A stretch of DNA of 64,000 bases from DATCMA01 sp036563645 (GCA_036563645.1 DATCMA010000004.1:1-64000); one strand, 5' to 3'. Counted from the first letter of the stretch, positions 8,729 to 17,480 are shown. The notes: a model not told the origin generated them from the sequence alone. Translations and numbers: made by a program.

Positions 8729-9115
8729 GTGCTCGCCATCGTGATCGATGATTCCCGGGCGATGCGGCTGATCCTACGCCGAATACTCGGTCAGATCGGC
8801 TTTGAGGTGGTCGAGGCCGAGGATGGGCAGGCGGCGCTTGACCTGCTGGGCGGCATGGAGAAGAAGCCGGAGCTCGCGCTCATCGACTGGAATATGCCCA
8901 ACATGAACGGGCTGGAATTCGTGACCGCGGCCCGTAACAGTCCAGACCTGCGCGAGATGACTCTCGTCATGGTCACCACGGAGAGCGAACAGAGTCAGAT
9001 TGTTCGCGCTCTCGCCGCGGGGGCGCACGAATACGTCATCAAGCCCTTCACGTCGGGCGCCATCGTCGAGAAGTTGGCCCTGCTGGGCCTGGTACCAAGT
9101 GGAGCGAATATATGA
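8729..9115 (+). CDS. cheY: CheY-type single-domain response regulator (first copy)
   Basis: A 128-residue stand-alone receiver with VIDDSRAMR, the phospho-Asp in LIDWNMPNMNG, Thr in MVTTESEQ and Lys in IKPFT. When phosphorylated it is expected to act on the flagellar switch. The GTG start follows AAAGGAG. Its stop overlaps the ATG of a CheX-type phosphatase gene, making a kinase-output/phosphatase pair. A very similar cheY lies at 9594. Confidence 0.9.
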   Translation: MLAIVIDDSRAMRLILRRILGQIGFEVVEAEDGQAALDLLGGMEKKPELALIDWNMPNMNGLEFVTAARNSPDLREMTLVMVTTESEQSQIVRALAAGAHEYVIKPFTSGAIVEKLALLGLVPSGANI

Positions 9116-9597
9116 GTCTCCAATACCTACCCACCGCCGCGGACCTGAATACCATCGCCGAGCAAGTGTGGGCCTCCTACCTGGATCCCGAGGGGGTGAG
9201 CCCGTTCGTTCCGGACGACACCGCCGCGGCGGCCAGTGACGTGCACGCATCGGTGTCGATCACCGGGACATGGCACGGCCATGTCGTCTTCGCGTGTTCC
9301 ACGGTGGCGGCCAAGCGAGCGGCCGCGGCGTTCCTCGCCATGGGCGAGGACGAGGTCTCCGACGACGACGTCATCGACGTTCTGGGGGAGCTCGCCAACA
9401 TCATTGGCGGCAACGTGAAGAGCATGCTCCCAGGCGGCTGTTTCGTCTCGTTGCCGCACGTGGTCAGCGCGCCCGCGGACGCCAACCACTGGCCGTCGGC
9501 GGAGAAGATTTGCGAGCTGGCCGGGACCTGGATGGGGGAGCCCATCGCTATCAGCATGTGGCACGAATCCGAATCAGAAGGGGAGTCGTCGCAGTGA
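9112..9597 (+). CDS. cheX: CheX-type CheY-P phosphatase
   Basis: A 161-residue CheX/CheC-family protein. The helix DVLGELANIIGGNVKSML carries the catalytic Glu and Asn (E-x-x-N) followed by the conserved Gly-Asn, as in active CheX phosphatases that dephosphorylate CheY-P. The ATG overlaps the stop of cheY-1, and its own stop overlaps the GTG of cheY-2, so it is coupled on both sides. A CheZ-type phosphatase is absent, as usual in Gram-positives. Confidence 0.85.
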   Translation: MSLQYLPTAADLNTIAEQVWASYLDPEGVSPFVPDDTAAAASDVHASVSITGTWHGHVVFACSTVAAKRAAAAFLAMGEDEVSDDDVIDVLGELANIIGGNVKSMLPGGCFVSLPHVVSAPADANHWPSAEKICELAGTWMGEPIAISMWHESESEGESSQ

Positions 9598-9956
9598 AGA
9601 TCCTCATCGCCGACGACAGCCGAGTGATGCGGCAAATCGTGAGTCGTACGCTCCGCCAGGCTGGCTTCGAAGGGCATGACCTGCTGGAGGCGGCTGATGG
9701 GCGTCAGGCGTATGACAAGGCGATGGAGGAGAAGCCCGACCTGATTATCTCGGACTGGAACATGCCCGAGATGACGGGAGTGGAGGTCCTCCGCAAGTTG
9801 CGGGCGAGTGGCAACGACGTGACCTTCGGCTTCGTCACGTCAGAATGCACGAAAGAGATGCAGGAACAGGCTGAGGAGGCGGGCGCCGCCTTCTTCATTA
9901 TTAAGCCGTTCACACCAGAGCGTTTCGCGGAAGTCTTCGCACCCATTCTCGGGTAA
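9594..9956 (+). CDS. cheY: CheY-type single-domain response regulator (second copy)
   Basis: A 120-residue receiver (MKILIADDSRVMR; phospho-Asp in IISDWNMPEMTG; Thr in VTSE; Lys in IKPFT). The GTG start at 9594 overlaps the stop of the preceding cheX. It resembles the first CheY but is not identical, particularly in the C-terminal helix. Having two CheYs suggests one flagellar-switch effector and one phosphate sink or other partner. Sequence alone does not say which is which. Confidence 0.9.
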   Translation: MKILIADDSRVMRQIVSRTLRQAGFEGHDLLEAADGRQAYDKAMEEKPDLIISDWNMPEMTGVEVLRKLRASGNDVTFGFVTSECTKEMQEQAEEAGAAFFIIKPFTPERFAEVFAPILG

Positions 9957-9966
9957 GAATTGGATC

Positions 9967-10452
9967 ATGCCCCACAATCTCCCTACCGCGCACGCCGTTC
10001 GGAGCATGTTCGAAGACCTCCTCGGCAGGGAGGTCACCGTCGACTCGGCCAATCCGGTTTCGGCCGATGATTTGCCGAAAACCGTGGTCGCGATCTACGT
10101 CGACGAGAGTACGCGCCTGGCCGCCGTCGCCGGGCTCGACCTGCCGCTCGCCGCGTACGCTGGCGCGGCTCTCGGCCTCCTGCCGGTTGGCGGAGCGGAG
10201 GACTGCATCGAAATCGGCGAACTCTCCTCCGTCTTGGCCGAGAACGTCAAAGAGTTGTGCAACGTCCTCACCGGGTTGCTCAATCGGGAGGAAGGGAACC
10301 CCCGATTGTCGCTGTACCAGGTCGTGGTCCCCGGTGAGCCGGTGCCACGTGACGCCGCCGCCCATTTGCTCGCGCTCGGCCGCCGCATCGACCTCCGGGT
10401 CGATGTGTCCCGGTACGGCGCGGGGCGCTTTTCCCTCGCGCTGGCCGCCTGA
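9967..10452 (+). CDS. CheX-like protein lacking the catalytic Asn
   Basis: A 161-residue protein of the same length as the upstream CheX. Its central helix GELSSVLAENVKELCNVL aligns with the CheX motif, but the Asn of E-x-x-N is Ser, while Glu and the later Asn are kept. It follows cheY-2 by 10 bp, mirroring the cheY-1/cheX pair. It is probably a CheX-fold protein with reduced or no phosphatase activity, perhaps a CheY-P binding or sequestering partner. An unrelated conserved chemotaxis-locus protein cannot be excluded. Confidence 0.6.
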   Translation: MPHNLPTAHAVRSMFEDLLGREVTVDSANPVSADDLPKTVVAIYVDESTRLAAVAGLDLPLAAYAGAALGLLPVGGAEDCIEIGELSSVLAENVKELCNVLTGLLNREEGNPRLSLYQVVVPGEPVPRDAAAHLLALGRRIDLRVDVSRYGAGRFSLALAA

Positions 10453-10480
10453 GCGCGCATTTGGCGCGGTGTCCTCTCTG

Positions 10481-10501
10481 AGCCGTCCATCATGGACGGC
10501 T
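10481..10501 (+). terminator. hairpin after the chemotaxis operon
   Basis: A perfect 8-bp stem (10481-10488 with 10494-10501) and a 5-nt loop, 28 bp after the last chemotaxis gene. No T-run follows. A second hairpin (10538-10558, 8 bp) lies just after. The rest of 10453-10748 shows no gene. Confidence 0.4.
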
Positions 10502-10748
10502 ATCCGGCTATGCGCTGACGCAATTCCCCCTCATCCTCGTGTGGCAGCGCGCCACACGGCATACCGCGCTCCCCGGTGACGGCTCGCCGCGGGGGCCGCC
10601 GCGCCGCGTGCGCAGCGCCCATTCGCGTTTCTGTGTGGGATGTCACCGTCGCGGCGAGCAACCATCCCGCACCTCGGCGGAACCTCGCCCCGAACCCCGG
10701 CCGCGCCATGGTGAGGCCGGAAGCACGGGTTTCAAGGGGTTTCGCGTC

Positions 10749-11882
10749 ATGAGGGTCAATGCCCGACGGTGGATTAGCGCGCCACTCGTGGCATTTCTCG
10801 TCGCCGCGGGTGTGGTGGTCGCGCCGGCCCCCGCGTCGGCCGCCGTCACCGGGACGGTGAAGCTCCGCAGCGGTGTGCTCAATGTGCGCGCGGGGGCGAC
10901 CACGGCGTCGGCTCGGGTGGGGACGTTGCGCAACGGCGCGAAGGTCAGCATTTCGTGTCAGGTGACCGGGCAGTACATCCGTGGGGATGTGCGGTCGACG
11001 TCGTTGTGGAATCGGTTGTCTAATGGCCGGTACATCTCGCACGCGTACGTGCAGGCCAGCGGATCGATTCCGAAGTGCGGGTCGTCGTCGAAGGCGTCGT
11101 CGGCATCGGGCTGGACCGTCAAGGTGAATGGCGGTGGTGTCTTGAACGTGCGGGCTCAGCCGACGACGGCCTCGGCTTTGGTGGGGACGTTGCGCAATGG
11201 CACGAAGGTGAGTATCGAGTGCCAGGTGACCGGGCAGTACGTCCGTGGGGATGTGCGGTCGACGTCGTTGTGGAATCGGTTGTCTAATGGCCGGTACATC
11301 TCGCACGCGTACGTGGCTGGGAATGGCACGCTCAAGACGTGTGCGGCGACCACCCCGAAGGCTTCGCCATCGCCGACGGCGTCGGCGAGCCCGGTGAATC
11401 AGATGACGAATGAGGAATTCATCGCCGCCGCCGTGCCGGGGGCCCAGCAGGGGTGGCGGGAATTCGAGGTTCCCGCGTCGGTGACAATCGCCCAGGCGAT
11501 TCTCGAGTCGGGGTGGGGGCGCAGCGCGCTGTCCACCAACGACCGCAACTACTTCGGCATCAAGTGCTTCAACAACGATCCTGGCCCGATCGCGATCGGT
11601 TGCCGGACGTACCGCACGACCGAGTGCGACAAGCAGGGCAAGTGCACCACCACCTCGGCGTCGTTCCGGACCTACCGGTCGATGGCCGACTCCTTCCGCG
11701 ACCACGGCCATTTCCTGCGGTCGAATTCCCGCTACGCGTCGGCTTTCACGTACAGCCGCGACCCCGATAAGTTCCTCGTGGCGATCTGGAAGGCGGGGTA
11801 CGCCACGGATCCGGAATACGACACCAAAGTGATTAACATCATGAAGAAATACAACCTCTACGCGTACGACATCTGGCGTTGA
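10749..11882 (+). CDS. secreted SH3b-repeat glucosaminidase (GH73-like)
   Basis: A 377-residue secreted cell-wall hydrolase. A Sec signal peptide (MRVNARRW, hydrophobic core, cleavage near ASA-AV) is followed by two SH3b-like repeats (each starting LNVRAGATT or LNVRAQPTT and ending LSNGRYISHAYV), a Ser/Pro/Thr linker, and a C-terminal glucosaminidase domain with ILESGWGRSAL (the Glu being the likely general acid), NYFGIKC and FRTYRS. This domain cleaves peptidoglycan glycan chains, as in FlgJ-type and autolysin enzymes. ATG 10749 is chosen for the signal peptide; the frame is open upstream. The SH3b repeats share a perfect 74-bp DNA repeat. A role in wall remodelling for flagella is possible from position only. 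Confidence 0.85.
   Translation: MRVNARRWISAPLVAFLVAAGVVVAPAPASAAVTGTVKLRSGVLNVRAGATTASARVGTLRNGAKVSISCQVTGQYIRGDVRSTSLWNRLSNGRYISHAYVQASGSIPKCGSSSKASSASGWTVKVNGGGVLNVRAQPTTASALVGTLRNGTKVSIECQVTGQYVRGDVRSTSLWNRLSNGRYISHAYVAGNGTLKTCAATTPKASPSPTASASPVNQMTNEEFIAAAVPGAQQGWREFEVPASVTIAQAILESGWGRSALSTNDRNYFGIKCFNNDPGPIAIGCRTYRTTECDKQGKCTTTSASFRTYRSMADSFRDHGHFLRSNSRYASAFTYSRDPDKFLVAIWKAGYATDPEYDTKVINIMKKYNLYAYDIWR
10978..11315 (+). repeat. perfect 74-bp internal direct repeat
   Basis: Bases 10978-11051 and 11242-11315 are identical, 264 bp apart in the same reading frame. Each encodes the second half of an SH3b repeat (about RGDVRSTSLWNRLSNGRYIS). The flanking halves of the repeats have diverged, so this tract was copied recently or is kept identical by gene conversion. 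Confidence 0.95.
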
Positions 11883-11909
11883 CCTCTTCCTTCGCGGTCA
11901 GATCCCCGA

Positions 11910-11958
11910 GATCATGAGGTTGGCGGCGATGCGATGTCGCCAACCTCATGATCGTTTC
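11910..11958 (+). terminator. rho-independent terminator of the SH3b/glucosaminidase gene
   Basis: A perfect 16-bp stem (11910-11925 with 11938-11953), a 12-nt loop, then GTTTCTT. It starts 28 bp after the gene's stop. Confidence 0.8.
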
Positions 11959-12075
11959 TTGGGCTTTCCTTAATTCGGCGTGAGCGAGTGCCGACAGAGG
12001 GAGTGAGGCTGGACATGAGGACGGGAGTCAGCGGCGCGCATCGGGGCCCGAGCCGCTGTCATGTCTGGTCTCCCG

Positions 12076-12124
12076 CTGACGCCGCTACCTTCTCGGGGGA
12101 CGGGTAGCGGCGTCAGACCTTTTG
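12076..12124 (+). terminator. second rho-independent terminator-like hairpin
   Basis: A 14-bp perfect stem (12076-12089 with 12103-12116), a 13-nt loop and ACCTTTTGT after it. It lies 120 bp past the first terminator with no gene between, so it may be a back-up or may end a short RNA. Confidence 0.65.
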
Positions 12125-12314
12125 TACATAATTCTCCGCTTTGAGGCGATTCTTTGGGCACATCCGGCGTGGCGCCGTCACCCGCCGACCTCGGGGCGCC
12201 TCCCGGGCGCAGGGAGGTGCCGGGGCCCCGGTGCGTCGCGACGAGGGTTCGGGAGGGTCCCGCTAGGCTGGGTCTCCGCTAGGCGACACATGATCAAAAG
12301 AGGTGATCGGCGCC

Positions 12315-15300
12315 ATGGGCGACTCGTTCGTGCACCTGCACGTCCACACCGAGTACTCCATGCTCGACGGCGCGGCCCGGCTCAAGGATCTGTTCGCCGA
12401 GGTGACCCGGCTGGGGATGCCGGCGGTGGCGATCACCGATCACGGCAACATGCACGGGACGTACGACTTTTTCAAGAAGGCCTTGGACGCCGGGGTCACC
12501 CCGATCATCGGCATCGAGGCGTACGTGGCGCCTGAGTCGCGCTTCCTCAAGGAGCGGGTGCGCTGGGGTCGGCCCGAACAGAAGGCGGACGACGTCTCCG
12601 GCGGTGGCGCGATCACCCACATGACCATGTGGGCCCGGAACAAGACCGGCCTCCACAACCTCTTCAAGCTCAACACCAAGGCGTACACCGAGGGCTACTA
12701 CATCAAGTGGCCCCGCATGGACATGGAGCTCGTCGCCGAGCACGCCGAGGGGTTGATGGGCACCACCGGATGCCCGTCGGGCGCGGTGCAGACGCGGCTG
12801 AGGCTCGGCCAGTTCGACGAGGCGCTCAAGGTCGCCGCGACGTGGCAGGACATCCTCGGCAAGGAGAACTACTTCCTCGAGCTCATGGACCATGGCCTGG
12901 AGATTGAGCGCCGGGTCCGGGACGACCTGATCGAGATCGGCCGGCGGCTGAACCTGCCGCCGCTGGTCACCAACGACTCGCACTACACCTACCAGTCGCA
13001 GGCCGAGTCGCACGACGTGCTCTTGGCGGTGCAGACGCAGAGCCAGCTCGATGACCCAAAGCGGTTCCGGCTCGACGGCACCGGCTACTACATCAAGTCG
13101 CCCGAGGAAATGCGGTCGATGGACAGCTCCGACATCTGGCAGGAGGGGTGTCGGAACACCCTGCTCGTGGCGGAGCGCATCGACACCACCGGGATGTTCG
13201 AGTTCCGGAACCTCATGCCGCGCTTCCCCGTCCCCGAGGGGGAGACCGAGGAGAGCTGGTTCCGCAAGGAAGTCTTCGCTGGCTTGGCCCGCCGTTTCCC
13301 CAACGGCATCCCGGAGCGGCACCGGCAGCAGGCCGAGTACGAGATCGGCGTCATCATCCAGATGGGCTTCCCCTCGTACTTCCTGGTGGTCGCCGACTTC
13401 GTCGGGTGGGCCAAGCGCAACGGGATCGCGGTCGGTCCGGGTCGGGGGTCGGCCGCCGGCTCGCTCGTGGCGTACGCGCTGGGGATCACCGATTTGGATC
13501 CGCTCGAACACGGGCTGATCTTTGAGCGGTTCCTCAACCCCGAACGCGTCTCCATGCCCGACATCGACATCGACTTCGATGAGCGTCGGCGTGGTGAGGT
13601 GATCCGCTACGTCACGGAGCGGTGGGGCGAGGACAAGGTCGCGCAGATCGCAACGTTCGGCACGATTAAGGCGAAAGCGGCGATCAAGGACGCGACGCGG
13701 GTGCTCGGCTACCCGTACGCGCTGGGGGACAAGATCACTAAGGCGATGCCCCCGGCGGTCATGGGGAAGGACATTCCCCTCTCGGGGATCTTCGACCCGA
13801 ACCACCCCCGGTACAACGAGGCGGCGGAGATTCGCAGCCTCTACGAGTCCGACCCGGACGTCCGGAAGATCATCGATACCGCGCGCGGCATCGAGGGGTT
13901 GATCCGGCAGACCGGTGTGCACGCCGCCGGCGTGATCATGTCGGCGGAGCCGCTCATTGAGCACATCCCGCTCATGCGGCGGGACACCGACGGCGCGATC
14001 ATCACGCAGTTTGACTATCCCACCTGCGAGGCGCTCGGCCTCCTGAAGATGGACTTCCTCGGGCTGCGCAACCTCACCATCATCGATGACGCGCTGAAGA
14101 ACATCGAGCACAACCACGGCACCAAGCTCGACCTCCACTCCCTGCCGCTCGATGACAAGCGCACCTACGAGCTGCTGTCCCGAGGCGACACGCTCGGCGT
14201 CTTCCAGCTCGATGGCGGGCCGATGCGCGCCTTGCTGCGGCTGATGAAGCCAGACAACTTCGAAGACATCTCCGCGGTTCTCGCGCTCTACCGGCCCGGC
14301 CCGATGGGGGCGAACTCGCACATCAACTACGCCCTCCGCAAGAACGGGCAACAGCCCATCGAGCCGATTCACCCGGAGCTGGAGGAGCCGCTGGCCGAGA
14401 TCCTCGGCCCGACGTACGGCCTGATCGTCTACCAGGAGCAGGTGCAGCGCGCTGCCCAGGTTCTGGCCGGATATTCGCTGGGCAAGGCGGACCTGCTGCG
14501 CCGGGCGATGGGGAAGAAGAAGAAGGAGGTCCTGGACAAGGAGTTCGTGCCGTTCCGCGACGGGATGCGCAAGAACGGCTACTCCGACGAGGCGATCCAG
14601 AAGCTGTGGGACATCCTCGTTCCCTTCGCCGACTACGCCTTCAACAAGGCGCACACCGCCGGGTATGGCCTGGTGTCCTACTGGACCGCCTACCTCAAGG
14701 CCAACTACCCCGCCGAGTACATGGCCGCCCTGCTCACGTCGGTGGGCGATGACAAGGACAAGATGGCGGTGTACCTGGCTGAGTGCCGGCGCATGGGCAT
14801 CCAGGTCCTCCCGCCGGACATCAACACCTCCGAGGGGCCGTTCACCCCGGTCGGCTCCGACATCCGGTTCGGGCTCGCCGCGATCCGCAACGTCGGCGCG
14901 AACGTCGTCGAGGCGATCGTCCGGTGCCGCAAGGAGAAGGGGCCGTACAAGGACTTCTACGACTTCCTCGCCAAGGTCGACCCGGTCGTCTGCAACAAGA
15001 AGACCATCGAATCCTTGATCAAGGCCGGGGCGTTCGACTCCCTCGGGCACACCCGCAAGGGGTTGCTCGCCGTACACGCCGAGGCGATCGACGCGTACGC
15101 CGAGGTCAAGCGCAACGAGGCGGCGGGGCAGTTCGACCTGTTCGGCGCGGGCTTCGGGGCGGAAGCGGCGACGACCTCGACGGTGGCGATGCCGCCGATC
15201 GGCACCGACGAGTGGGACAAGCGCGACAAGCTGGCCTTCGAGCGGGAGATGCTCGGTCTCTACGTCTCCGACCACCCGCTCTTCGGGTTGGAGAAGGTGC

Positions 15301-15839
15301 TCGCCGCGGCGGCCGACACCAGCATCGCCTCGCTGGCGGAGGAGGGAGACGTCCCGGACGGCGCCGTGGTCACGCTCGCAGGCATCCTCTCCGGCGTCCA
15401 GCGCCGCGTGACGAAGCAGGGGAAGGTCTGGGCCTCGGCGACCTTGGAGGACCTCGCCGGCGCGGTCGAGGTGCTGTTCTTCCCGAACACCTACGAGCTG
15501 GTCAGCCAGTACGTCGCCGAAGACGCGATCGTGGTCGTCAAGGGCCGGGTGGAGCGGCGCGACGAGACGGCGCGCGTCATGGCGATCGACGTGAGTGTGC
15601 CCGACCTTACCGTCGGGCCAAAGCCGGTCACCCTGACCGTGCCGGTCGCGCGGTGCACCCCGCCGCTCATCGAGAGCCTCAAGGAGGTCCTGACCCGCCA
15701 TCCCGGCGACACCGAGGTGCACGTGCGGCTCCAGGGCAGCCGTGTGCACCTGCTGCGGCTCAAGGACATGCGGGTGGCGACCAGCACCGCGCTCATGGCC
15801 GACCTCAAGACGGTGCTCGGCGCGGCGAACGTCGCCTGA
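12315..15839 (+). CDS. dnaE: DNA polymerase III alpha subunit DnaE
   Basis: 1174 residues, the normal length of replicative DnaE, the catalytic subunit that copies the chromosome. An N-terminal PHP domain (FVHLHVHTEYSMLDG) is followed by the polymerase core with the palm aspartates in MPDIDIDFDE (about residue 420) and the third in LKMDFLGLRN. Then come the fingers/KK-rich region (GKKKKEVLDKEF), a helix-hairpin-helix region near VVCNKKTIESLIKAGAFD and an OB-fold (VVTLAGILSGVQRR). ATG 12315 is chosen with AGAGGTG about 9 nt before it; a GTG 12 bp upstream is too close to that site. It has no obvious functional link to its neighbours. Confidence 0.97.
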   Translation: MGDSFVHLHVHTEYSMLDGAARLKDLFAEVTRLGMPAVAITDHGNMHGTYDFFKKALDAGVTPIIGIEAYVAPESRFLKERVRWGRPEQKADDVSGGGAITHMTMWARNKTGLHNLFKLNTKAYTEGYYIKWPRMDMELVAEHAEGLMGTTGCPSGAVQTRLRLGQFDEALKVAATWQDILGKENYFLELMDHGLEIERRVRDDLIEIGRRLNLPPLVTNDSHYTYQSQAESHDVLLAVQTQSQLDDPKRFRLDGTGYYIKSPEEMRSMDSSDIWQEGCRNTLLVAERIDTTGMFEFRNLMPRFPVPEGETEESWFRKEVFAGLARRFPNGIPERHRQQAEYEIGVIIQMGFPSYFLVVADFVGWAKRNGIAVGPGRGSAAGSLVAYALGITDLDPLEHGLIFERFLNPERVSMPDIDIDFDERRRGEVIRYVTERWGEDKVAQIATFGTIKAKAAIKDATRVLGYPYALGDKITKAMPPAVMGKDIPLSGIFDPNHPRYNEAAEIRSLYESDPDVRKIIDTARGIEGLIRQTGVHAAGVIMSAEPLIEHIPLMRRDTDGAIITQFDYPTCEALGLLKMDFLGLRNLTIIDDALKNIEHNHGTKLDLHSLPLDDKRTYELLSRGDTLGVFQLDGGPMRALLRLMKPDNFEDISAVLALYRPGPMGANSHINYALRKNGQQPIEPIHPELEEPLAEILGPTYGLIVYQEQVQRAAQVLAGYSLGKADLLRRAMGKKKKEVLDKEFVPFRDGMRKNGYSDEAIQKLWDILVPFADYAFNKAHTAGYGLVSYWTAYLKANYPAEYMAALLTSVGDDKDKMAVYLAECRRMGIQVLPPDINTSEGPFTPVGSDIRFGLAAIRNVGANVVEAIVRCRKEKGPYKDFYDFLAKVDPVVCNKKTIESLIKAGAFDSLGHTRKGLLAVHAEAIDAYAEVKRNEAAGQFDLFGAGFGAEAATTSTVAMPPIGTDEWDKRDKLAFEREMLGLYVSDHPLFGLEKVLAAAADTSIASLAEEGDVPDGAVVTLAGILSGVQRRVTKQGKVWASATLEDLAGAVEVLFFPNTYELVSQYVAEDAIVVVKGRVERRDETARVMAIDVSVPDLTVGPKPVTLTVPVARCTPPLIESLKEVLTRHPGDTEVHVRLQGSRVHLLRLKDMRVATSTALMADLKTVLGAANVA

Positions 15840-15914
15840 CCGTCTCCGTCGCCCTCCGGCGGCCGCCGTGGCCCCCATGCCCGCGTTTTCCCTTGCGGAA
15901 AGGTGGCCGGCCCC

Positions 15915-15941
15915 TCATGTGCGCTGCTGTTTAGCCGATCA
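15915..15941 (+). promoter_or_regulatory. candidate sigma-28 promoter of the GAF-PAS-GGDEF gene
   Basis: TCAT at 15915-15918, 15 nt, then GCCGATCA at 15934-15941. The -10 box is identical to the one proposed for flagellin. It is 87 bp before the diguanylate cyclase start. Confidence 0.6.
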
Positions 15942-16028
15942 CTGAGGGTGTAATCCGTGCGAGGCGACCGACGCGGGTGCCCTCGTGGTCGGGCTTCCCG
16001 TTCAGGTCTTCGCTGTTGGAGGATGGGG

Positions 16029-17480
16029 ATGACGGCGAGGCCGCTTGAGGCGCGACGGCTCCAGGCTGTCGTGGACATCGCCCGAACCCTGATGAGCGGG
16101 ACCGTCGAACGGCCTCGAGTCGCGGCGCGCGCGGTCCGCGCGGTCGCGGACGTCATCGGCGATGGGTGCTCGGTGTGGATCGCCGCTCCGGACGATCACC
16201 GGCTGATTCGGGCGGCGGCCGCCCATCGCGATGCCCAGGCCGAGCGGCGCCTGCAGCACGGGGGCGAATTGGTCGAGGGGACGTGGGGGGCGGACCTGCT
16301 GTGGGCGGTCGTCGAGGCGGGCGTTCCCGCGGTCCTCGGGCCGGCGGATATCGCCGCGCACCTCGACACCGCGGAGTTGGCCAGCGCGCCGTGGAACGCG
16401 CTGAGCGGGCTCGGCGCGGTGGCGGTGGTGCCGCTCGCCGGGGATAGCACGGTCCAGGGCGCGGTCATCGCGTTCCGGGACGCCGGTCGCCCCACGTACA
16501 CCGATGACGAGGTGGAGTTCCTCCAGGCCGTCGCCGACACCACGACCGCCGCGATCGTCGCAGTTGACCGCCTGGCGTACTCCACCGCGGCGCTCGACGA
16601 CATGCGGCGGCAGGCGGAGATCGTTGACCAGGTCTCCGACGTGATCATCGCCTGGGACGGCGAGGACCGGATTATCAACTGGAATAGCTCCGCCGAGCGG
16701 GTGTACCTCTACTCGGCCGCGGAGGCGCTGGGGTGCGACGTCCAAGCGCTGCTGGCGACCCGGTACATCAGCGTCGACGGTGAACCGGTGACCCGGGAGC
16801 AGCTGCGCGCGGAATTGGTGCGCACCGGGGTGTGGCGCGGGGAGCTGCGCCAACGTCGCGCCGACGGCGAGGAGGTGCAGCTGCTCTGCTCGATGACCGC
16901 GACGTTCGACGCCGCGGGGCAGCTCACCGGGGCGATCGCGATCAACCGGGATGTCACGCAACAGCGCCGGGAGGCGCAGCTGGCGTTGCACGACGCGCTC
17001 ACCGGGCTGCCGAATCGCCGCTTCCTCATCGATCACCTTGAACAGACGCTCAAGCGCTGCGCGGCGGGGGCCGGTCTGCTCGCCGTGCTCTTCCTCGACC
17101 TCGATGGGTTCAAGAAGATCAACGACGATCTCGGGCACGAGGCTGGCGATGAGGTGCTGCGGGTCATCGCCGAACGCCTGTGGGCCTCGGTGCGGCGGCA
17201 CGACGTGGCGGCGCGGCTCGGTGGGGACGAGTTCGTGGTCGTGGCCGAGCAGGTGGCCGACAAGTGGAGCGCGGAGGACTTGAGCCGGCGACTGATCGCC
17301 TCCATCGGTGAGCCGATTGTCGTGGCGGGCACGACCGTGCGAGTGACCCCGTCGATCGGGGTGACGCTGGTGGACGCCAACGCCGCACGCTATCGGCAGC
17401 CGGACGAATTGATCCGGACGGCGGATGCGGCGATGTACGCCGCGAAGCGGGGGCGGTGTGGCGTGTCGTTCGCCGCATAA
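16029..17480 (+). CDS. GAF-PAS-GGDEF diguanylate cyclase
   Basis: A 483-residue cytosolic signalling enzyme that should make c-di-GMP from GTP. A GAF domain spans roughly residues 10-175, a PAS domain 190-305 (VSDVIIAWDGEDRIINWNSSAERVY) and GGDEF 320-480. The active-site motif is intact (RLGGDEFVVV), DALTGLPNRR precedes it, and an inhibitory-site RxxD (RRHD) lies five residues before GGDEF, so product inhibition is expected. ATG 16029 is chosen because GGAGG lies about 6 nt upstream; the frame runs further 5'. A sigma-28-like promoter precedes it, tying it to motility. Confidence 0.92.
   Translation: MTARPLEARRLQAVVDIARTLMSGTVERPRVAARAVRAVADVIGDGCSVWIAAPDDHRLIRAAAAHRDAQAERRLQHGGELVEGTWGADLLWAVVEAGVPAVLGPADIAAHLDTAELASAPWNALSGLGAVAVVPLAGDSTVQGAVIAFRDAGRPTYTDDEVEFLQAVADTTTAAIVAVDRLAYSTAALDDMRRQAEIVDQVSDVIIAWDGEDRIINWNSSAERVYLYSAAEALGCDVQALLATRYISVDGEPVTREQLRAELVRTGVWRGELRQRRADGEEVQLLCSMTATFDAAGQLTGAIAINRDVTQQRREAQLALHDALTGLPNRRFLIDHLEQTLKRCAAGAGLLAVLFLDLDGFKKINDDLGHEAGDEVLRVIAERLWASVRRHDVAARLGGDEFVVVAEQVADKWSAEDLSRRLIASIGEPIVVAGTTVRVTPSIGVTLVDANAARYRQPDELIRTADAAMYAAKRGRCGVSFAA

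Larger units (their letters stand above)
11883..12314. other. intergenic region before dnaE with two terminator-like hairpins
   Basis: About 430 bp with no credible gene. It holds two strong hairpins (11910-11953 and 12076-12116), each followed by T-rich sequence, with about 120 bp between them. A TAGGCT that could be a -10 box lies at 12264-12269, 46 bp before the dnaE start, but its -35 is poor. Confidence 0.5.

Noticed and set aside
10978..11315. Possible CRISPR-like or mobile repeat
   Set aside because: Only two copies, in frame within SH3b coding repeats. Not an array and with no mobile-element features.
12294..15878. A 1194-codon open frame antisense to dnaE
   Set aside because: Same artefact. 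The + strand encodes full-length DnaE with its catalytic residues.
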